Assembly (NCBI GenBank): GCA_000703065.1
Contig: JNLK01000001.1
Location: 2,440,001-2,504,000 of the forward strand
Origin: Lachnospiraceae bacterium AC2029
Lineage (GTDB): Bacteria; Bacillota; Clostridia; Lachnospirales; Lachnospiraceae
Direction of reading: 5' to 3'
DNA: 64,000 bases
This document shows, piece after piece, positions 59,727 through 64,000 of this stretch. A program made the position numbers and the translations under genes. The notes under the pieces were generated by a model. The model saw only the letters and a program-made list of their open reading frames with translations. It made no database searches and was not told where the DNA came from. Position 1 is the first letter of the stretch, and every line of letters starts with the position of its first letter.

Positions 59727-61031
59727 TTATAAGGTTGTATTTTGTGTCAGCGGCATCCGGATCTCGGCAACCGCTCCGGTTTCGCCTGTTGTTACGGTTA
59801 GTGTGGCGTCACACTGAAGTTTGAGACGGGTCCTTGTGTTGTCAAGACCGACGCCCAGACGATGCTGTTCCTTTTCGGTGATATCTCCCTTTCCGCGTCC
59901 GGAATCGATGACCCGGATCACGATCTCAGGGACGTCATTCTCCCGTTCGATCCGCTCGGTGGTGATCTGAATCTCTCCGCCGTTCTTATCCAGACCATAC
60001 TTGATGGCATTTTCCACCAGTGGCTCCAGTGTCAGGGGAGGAAGACGGAATCCGGTTTCCTTCAGGTCGTAAGTGACCTCCACCTTCTTTGTGTAGTCAG
60101 ACTGCACCAGGGTCAGGATCGACTTCACATGCACCAGCTCCGCTTCAAAGGGAACCACTTCGTTGTTCTTCATGGCCCAGACATGTACCCGGAGATAATC
60201 CGAGAAGCTGTCGATGGTGGCGATGGCCTGCTTCTGGTCATGCTTCACCAGAGACCGGATGATCCCGAGTGAGTTGAAGATAAAATGCGGCCTGATCTGC
60301 TCCTGCAGGATAGACAGCCGTGCCTCCGCTATCCGAAGCTCCTGCTCCGCCAGGGTCTCTCTCAGCTCCTCCTGATAGATGGTGATCAGATACACATAAT
60401 AGAGCAGGATGATCAGGATACCGATCTCATCCACCATACCGCCCATCAGGTTTGTGTATTCCAGGACACCCGCCGTTACGATCAGCAGGAAAATGGTCAG
60501 AATGATCAGGGCCTTCTTCCGGTTCTTATCCCGGAAATAATGCAGAGATGCCACCAGCATGGCGACTGCATAGAACATGGACACGATAAATACGGTGTAT
60601 CCCAGCGGTCCCCGCTCCCAAACCCCCTTGTCGGTGATCCGGAAGATCAGCTTTCCTGTGAAGGGCGCGATCAGGTAAACCACGGTATTAAATATCGCCG
60701 GCAGGGCCAAATACAGGTTATGCTTCTCCTTCGGGATGATGAGATAGAGCTGGAACATCATCGAGAGGGGCTGTGATACGTAGTTGGTGACGGATGCGAT
60801 CCTTCGGACCAGTACATAATTGCTGATATCCTCACCCTGATGCGCGTAAGTATAAGCGGAACACCAGTCGCTGATAAAATAGGATACGGAGCCGATCAGC
60901 ACGAGAACGATCGCGATCGGAACCATGGAGGATACAGGAATGTCATAGTCCTTATATACCAGCATGATGATCCCCATGGTAATGATAAGAAGGACGGTCA
61001 TGTAGTTGGTCTGCAGGTACTCGAGCAGCAT
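59727..61031 (-). CDS. LytS/YehU-type sensor histidine kinase
   Basis: 434 residues on the minus strand. About seven membrane helices fill the first 220 residues, with no recognised ligand domain. A coiled-coil linker (EELRETLAEQELRIAEARLS) leads to the His_kinase domain with QIRPHFIFNSLG (phospho-His) and HATPase with LEPLVENAIKYGL, DSGRGKG and GVGLDNTRTRL. It resembles peptide- or wall-sensing LytS-like kinases. Partner is the REC-XRE regulator. Confidence 0.92.
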   Translation of the reverse strand: MLLEYLQTNYMTVLLIITMGIIMLVYKDYDIPVSSMVPIAIVLVLIGSVSYFISDWCSAYTYAHQGEDISNYVLVRRIASVTNYVSQPLSMMFQLYLIIPKEKHNLYLALPAIFNTVVYLIAPFTGKLIFRITDKGVWERGPLGYTVFIVSMFYAVAMLVASLHYFRDKNRKKALIILTIFLLIVTAGVLEYTNLMGGMVDEIGILIILLYYVYLITIYQEELRETLAEQELRIAEARLSILQEQIRPHFIFNSLGIIRSLVKHDQKQAIATIDSFSDYLRVHVWAMKNNEVVPFEAELVHVKSILTLVQSDYTKKVEVTYDLKETGFRLPPLTLEPLVENAIKYGLDKNGGEIQITTERIERENDVPEIVIRVIDSGRGKGDITEKEQHRLGVGLDNTRTRLKLQCDATLTVTTGETGAVAEIRMPLTQNTTL

Positions 61032-61081
61032 AGATTCCTCCGGTATCGTAACATGGGTGTGGCAGGATCTGTCCGTTTCTA

Positions 61082-61110
61082 ATTATAGTAGGAAAGTACG
61101 GAGTACGCAA
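61082..61110 (-). promoter_or_regulatory. Promoter of the LytS-like kinase operon
   Basis: On the minus strand TTGCGT (61105-61110), 17-base spacer and consensus TATAAT (61082-61087), about 50 bases before the kinase start; CCGGAGGAATC is the ribosome binding site. Confidence 0.8.
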
Positions 61111-61202
61111 GAGAAGTGTATGGAAGTGTATGCGGACTTTCCCGCTTTCTTTCGTAACTTTCTTGTGAGATTCGTTGCCATTTTCGGGGAAATGTTGTAA
61201 GA

Positions 61203-61251
61203 TATACTGACGTGAGGCAGGCACATGACCGAAGGTTCGGATGTGCCTGCC
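61203..61251 (+). promoter_or_regulatory. -10 element and 5' hairpin of the 61304 operon
   Basis: TATACT at 61203-61208 places the start near 61215. The hairpin GGCAGGCACAT (61216-61226) with ATGTGCCTGCC (61241-61251), plus inner CCGA/TCGG pairing, begins right there. No T-run. The -35 is not clear. Confidence 0.5.
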
Positions 61252-61303
61252 GGCACGCACCGTATGAAATGTACGGGCAGATTACCGCGGGAGGAGGGAC
61301 CGG

Positions 61304-61777
61304 ATGATCCGATATCATGTAAAAAGAAGCAAGAAGAGCCGGCGTACGTTCAGGTATTTCGGGGCTTTTCTGTTCCTGTTCGGTGCATTTCTCCTGTTTC
61401 TTTTCTTTTCCGGCATGGCTGCGAAGCATGTGATCGGAGCGATTCTCGGAACGTTGATCGCTCTGTACGGAGCCTACCTCTTCATTCACACCTTCGAGGA
61501 GGACAAGTACGATATAGACTACGAGTTCGGTGACACGGAAATGGTCGTGAAGCACCGGAAGGGCGAAACGGTCTATACCTATGACCAGATCGACAGTGTG
61601 GACCTGGTGGTTCCGGAGAATGAGATGATCTACAGCCTGATCCTGATCCGCGCGGGCAAGAAGAAATACCTGATACCTTTTTCCTATAAGAAGGATGCCT
61701 GCGATCAGATCTATGCGCATCTTATGGCGAGAGTGACGGAGAAGAAACTGAAGGAAGAGATTGAGAGCAACAGCTGA
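61304..61777 (+). CDS. Small two-helix membrane protein, PH-like cytoplasmic domain
   Basis: 157 residues. A basic N-terminus, two close membrane helices (about 19-38 and 42-62) and a C-terminal domain of about 90 residues with alternating beta strands (YDIDYEFGDTEMVVKH, TYDQIDSVDLV, YSLILIRAGKKKYLIPFSYK) resembling bacterial PH/YcxB-like domains. I recognise no specific family. GGGAGGAGGG precedes the ATG. The HAD gene follows after 13 bases. Confidence 0.75.
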   Translation: MIRYHVKRSKKSRRTFRYFGAFLFLFGAFLLFLFFSGMAAKHVIGAILGTLIALYGAYLFIHTFEEDKYDIDYEFGDTEMVVKHRKGETVYTYDQIDSVDLVVPENEMIYSLILIRAGKKKYLIPFSYKKDACDQIYAHLMARVTEKKLKEEIESNS

Positions 61778-61790
61778 GGAGGAGACCCCC

Positions 61791-62591
61791 ATGATACGAC
61801 TTGTTGCAAGTGATATAGACGGAACCCTTGTTCCGGACGGGACAGACCGGATCGATCCGGAAATGATGGACGTGATCCGCGGCCTGAAGGAGAAGGGCAT
61901 TGTCTTCGCCGGCGCCAGCGGAAGACAGTTTCTCAGTATGCAGAAGCTGTTCGGTCCTGTATGGGAAGACATTTACTACATTACGGATAACGGAAGCGTG
62001 CTCCGGGATGCGACGACCATTTACCGGCAGCATGTGATCCCGAAGCAGCTGCTCTTTGAGCTGATCAGGGATGCGAAGCGTCTGCCGGGCTGCGACATCA
62101 TGCTCTGCAGCGTGGACTGCGCTTACTGCGAGGAGTACAGTGAAATGTTCTACTGGCTCCGGGATTCCTATAAATTCAACATCCGCGTGCTGGGAGACTT
62201 TGAGACCCGGCTGCAGGATGATATCGTGAAGATGTCCATTTACCAGAAGGATCATGCCGAGGAAACGGTCAATGCCTGGTTTGCTCCCAAGTGGCGCCAC
62301 CAGTTCAAGATCGCATCCGCCGGGACCATGTGGATGGATATCGTGGAGCCGGATGCGGATAAGGGAAGCAGCCTCAGGGATCTGCAGATCCAGCTGGGGA
62401 TCTCCAAGGAAGAGACCATGGTCTTCGGGGACAACCTGAATGACATCGGTATGCTGGAGGCGGCAGCGGAGAGCTACGCCATCGGCAGCGCCCGTGAGGA
62501 GGTACGCCAGGCGGCCCGCCATGTGGCTCCGCCCCTTTCGGAGAACGGGGAGACCCAGGTGCTGAAGGAGCTGCTGCGCAGTCTGTCGTGA
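61791..62591 (+). CDS. Cof-type HAD-superfamily phosphatase
   Basis: 266 residues from ATG 61791 (GAGGAGGAGA upstream). HAD motif I is VASDIDGTLV, motif II FAGASGR, and motif III/IV the Lys region then FGDNLNDIGML. A C2-type cap lies between (about 85-190). Such enzymes remove phosphate from sugar phosphates, FMN or PLP; the substrate cannot be read from sequence. Confidence 0.93.
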   Translation: MIRLVASDIDGTLVPDGTDRIDPEMMDVIRGLKEKGIVFAGASGRQFLSMQKLFGPVWEDIYYITDNGSVLRDATTIYRQHVIPKQLLFELIRDAKRLPGCDIMLCSVDCAYCEEYSEMFYWLRDSYKFNIRVLGDFETRLQDDIVKMSIYQKDHAEETVNAWFAPKWRHQFKIASAGTMWMDIVEPDADKGSSLRDLQIQLGISKEETMVFGDNLNDIGMLEAAAESYAIGSAREEVRQAARHVAPPLSENGETQVLKELLRSLS

Positions 62592-62600
62592 TTTCTCCGG

Positions 62601-62660
62601 CATCCTGAGCGGCGCGAAGAGCTTACGGTGCTTCGGCCGGCGGGAGATATCCCGCGGCAA
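62601..62660. repeat. REP-like fragment and small hairpins before icd
   Basis: CATCCTGAGCGGCGCGAAGA resembles the fragments at 21525 and 35559. A GCGGGAGATATCCCGC palindrome follows near 62640. The rest of this 137-base gap holds no clear promoter. Confidence 0.4.
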
Positions 62661-62728
62661 GGCAACATAGAGTGTGCAAACTACCGAGCTGTATCGGTAA
62701 TAAGTTATATCATTTAAGGAGAAACATC

Positions 62729-63937
62729 ATGAGCAAGATTGAGATGAAGACACCCCTGGTTGAGATGGACGGAGACGAGATGACCCGGATCCTCTGGCAG
62801 TACATCAAGGACGAGCTTCTGCTCCCCTTCGTGGACCTGAAGACAGAGTACTATGACCTGGGCCTGGAGCATCGGAATGAGACCGATGACAAGGTGACCT
62901 TTGACTCCGCCTATGCCACAAAGAAGTACGGTGTGGCAGTAAAATGTGCCACCATCACACCGAATGCTGCCCGCGTGGAGGAGTATAACCTGAAGGAAAT
63001 GTGGAAGAGCCCCAACGGAACCATCCGTGCCATTCTGGACGGAACCGTATTCCGTGCTCCCATCCAGGTGAAGGGGATCACTCCCTGCGTACGTAACTGG
63101 GAGAAGCCCATCACCATCGCACGTCATGCCTATGGTGATGTATACAAGGCAAGTGAGATGAAGATCCCGGGACCCGGAAAGGTAGAGCTGGTCTACACTG
63201 CAGCTGACGGAACCGAGGAGCGTGTTCTGGTTCATGAATTCGAAACAGCCGGCGTTGCACAGGGAATGCACAACCTGGTTCCCTCCATCGAGAGCTTTGC
63301 AAGAAGCTGCTTCACCTATGCGCTGGATACAAAGCAGACCATCTGGTTCGCTACCAAGGATACCATTTCCAAGAAGTACGATCATACCTTCAAGGATGTA
63401 TTCCAGGAGATCTTTGATAATGAATACAAGGAGAAGTTCGACGCAGCGGGAATCGAGTATTTCTATACTCTGATCGACGATGCGGTTGCCCGTGTCATGA
63501 AGTCCAAGGGCGGCTTCATCTGGGCATGCAAGAACTACGACGGAGACGTTATGAGCGACATGTTGTCTTCGGCATTCGGTTCACTGGCTATGATGACCTC
63601 CGTTCTGGTATCTCCGGAGGGCTTCTATGAGTACGAGGCCGCGCACGGAACCGTGCAGCGCCATTATTATAAGCACCTGAAGGGTGAGGAGACCTCTACG
63701 AATCCGGTGGCAACCATCTTTGCATGGACGGGCGCTCTCCGGAAGAGAGGCGAGATGGATGAGCTTCCGGAGCTCTGCGCATTTGCGGACAAGCTGGAGA
63801 AGGCGACCATCGGTACCATCGAAAGCGGCACCATGACCAAGGATCTGGCGCTGATCACCGAGCTTCAGGATGTAACAACACTTAATACGGAGGATTTCAT
63901 CAAGGCCATCCGTAAGACACTTGAGGGCCTGATGTAA
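62729..63937 (+). CDS. icd: NADP-dependent isocitrate dehydrogenase
   Basis: 402 residues from ATG 62729 (TTAAGGAGAAAC upstream). It belongs to the homodimeric, eukaryote-like class: [32 protein letters not shown] for isocitrate, [17 protein letters not shown] for metal and [12 protein letters not shown] with [12 protein letters not shown] for NADP. It oxidises isocitrate to 2-oxoglutarate, giving NADPH and the carbon skeleton for glutamate. No citrate synthase or aconitase gene is adjacent in the window. Confidence 0.96.
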   Translation: MSKIEMKTPLVEMDGDEMTRILWQYIKDELLLPFVDLKTEYYDLGLEHRNETDDKVTFDSAYATKKYGVAVKCATITPNAARVEEYNLKEMWKSPNGTIRAILDGTVFRAPIQVKGITPCVRNWEKPITIARHAYGDVYKASEMKIPGPGKVELVYTAADGTEERVLVHEFETAGVAQGMHNLVPSIESFARSCFTYALDTKQTIWFATKDTISKKYDHTFKDVFQEIFDNEYKEKFDAAGIEYFYTLIDDAVARVMKSKGGFIWACKNYDGDVMSDMLSSAFGSLAMMTSVLVSPEGFYEYEAAHGTVQRHYYKHLKGEETSTNPVATIFAWTGALRKRGEMDELPELCAFADKLEKATIGTIESGTMTKDLALITELQDVTTLNTEDFIKAIRKTLEGLM

Positions 63938-64000
63938 GAGAGATTTTGGACATTTGGTCAATTCTGAAAACTGAACCTACGCGGGATCCGGAGGAACTGA

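Overview
The window reads as chromosomal DNA of a Gram-positive anaerobe of the Clostridia, most likely a gut or rumen Lachnospiraceae. Reasons: strong AGGAGG-type ribosome binding sites, TTGACA/TATAAT promoters with 17-base spacers, lysine and preQ1 riboswitches, choline-binding-like cell-wall repeats, many zinc-ribbon/transmembrane proteins, and a DUF6145 protein next to dapB. No tRNA, rRNA, CRISPR array or intact insertion sequence was seen. The genus is an inference and was not tested.

Layout. 1-5.4 kb: the end of a zinc-ribbon protein with 30-base tandem repeats (minus strand), then a three-gene surface operon (anchored protein, secreted SGNH hydrolase, zinc-ribbon protein with a SecD-like domain). 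5.7-10.6 kb: DUF5662 protein, dnaE and a SpoU-type RNA methyltransferase. 10.7-14.7 kb: an AraC regulator divergent from an ABC-2 exporter. 14.9-20.3 kb: a BlaI-like repressor, a DUF3021/LytTR pair and two secreted cell-wall-binding proteins; a LytTR-type direct repeat lies between the LytTR gene and the first of them. 20.3-24.6 kb: lysine riboswitch, dapA, dapB, DUF6145, coaX, dusB. 24.7-31 kb: two paralogous small membrane proteins with nearly identical promoters, an Rpn-like nuclease between them, and a membrane-anchored subtilase with a zinc ribbon. 31-34.6 kb: diguanylate cyclase, 3D-domain protein, thrC. 34.6-35.1 kb: 120-base tandem repeats, a large hairpin and a preQ1 riboswitch. 35.1-38.5 kb: queD-queE-folE-queC and a lipid kinase. 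38.6-44.2 kb: an opp-type ABC transporter (D-F-A-B-C). 44.4-49.9 kb: a GH43 enzyme and a very large hybrid histidine kinase. 50-52 kb: a small XRE regulator with twin operators, and purB. 52.2-57.6 kb: an ABC transporter (ATPase plus FtsX-type permease) with its two-component system. 57.6-59 kb: purA. 59-61.1 kb: a LytS-like kinase with an unusual REC-XRE response regulator (minus strand). 61.3-64 kb: a small membrane protein, a HAD phosphatase and icd.

How the genes fit together. The metabolic genes form coherent units: lysine/diaminopimelate (dapAB under lysine control), preQ0 for queuosine (queDE-folE-queC under preQ1 control) and AMP synthesis (purA and purB, each with a hairpin at the predicted 5' end of its transcript). 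The accessory part is mostly cell-surface and sensory: zinc-ribbon membrane proteins, cell-wall-binding proteins, three histidine kinases, one diguanylate cyclase and several local regulators. The observations I rate highest are the duplicated sensor/DHp half of the hybrid kinase, the twin XRE operators, the LytTR direct repeat, the REC-XRE fusion, the zinc-ribbon surface proteins (one with a SecD-like domain, one a subtilase), and the 25-base perfect hairpin across a stop codon.
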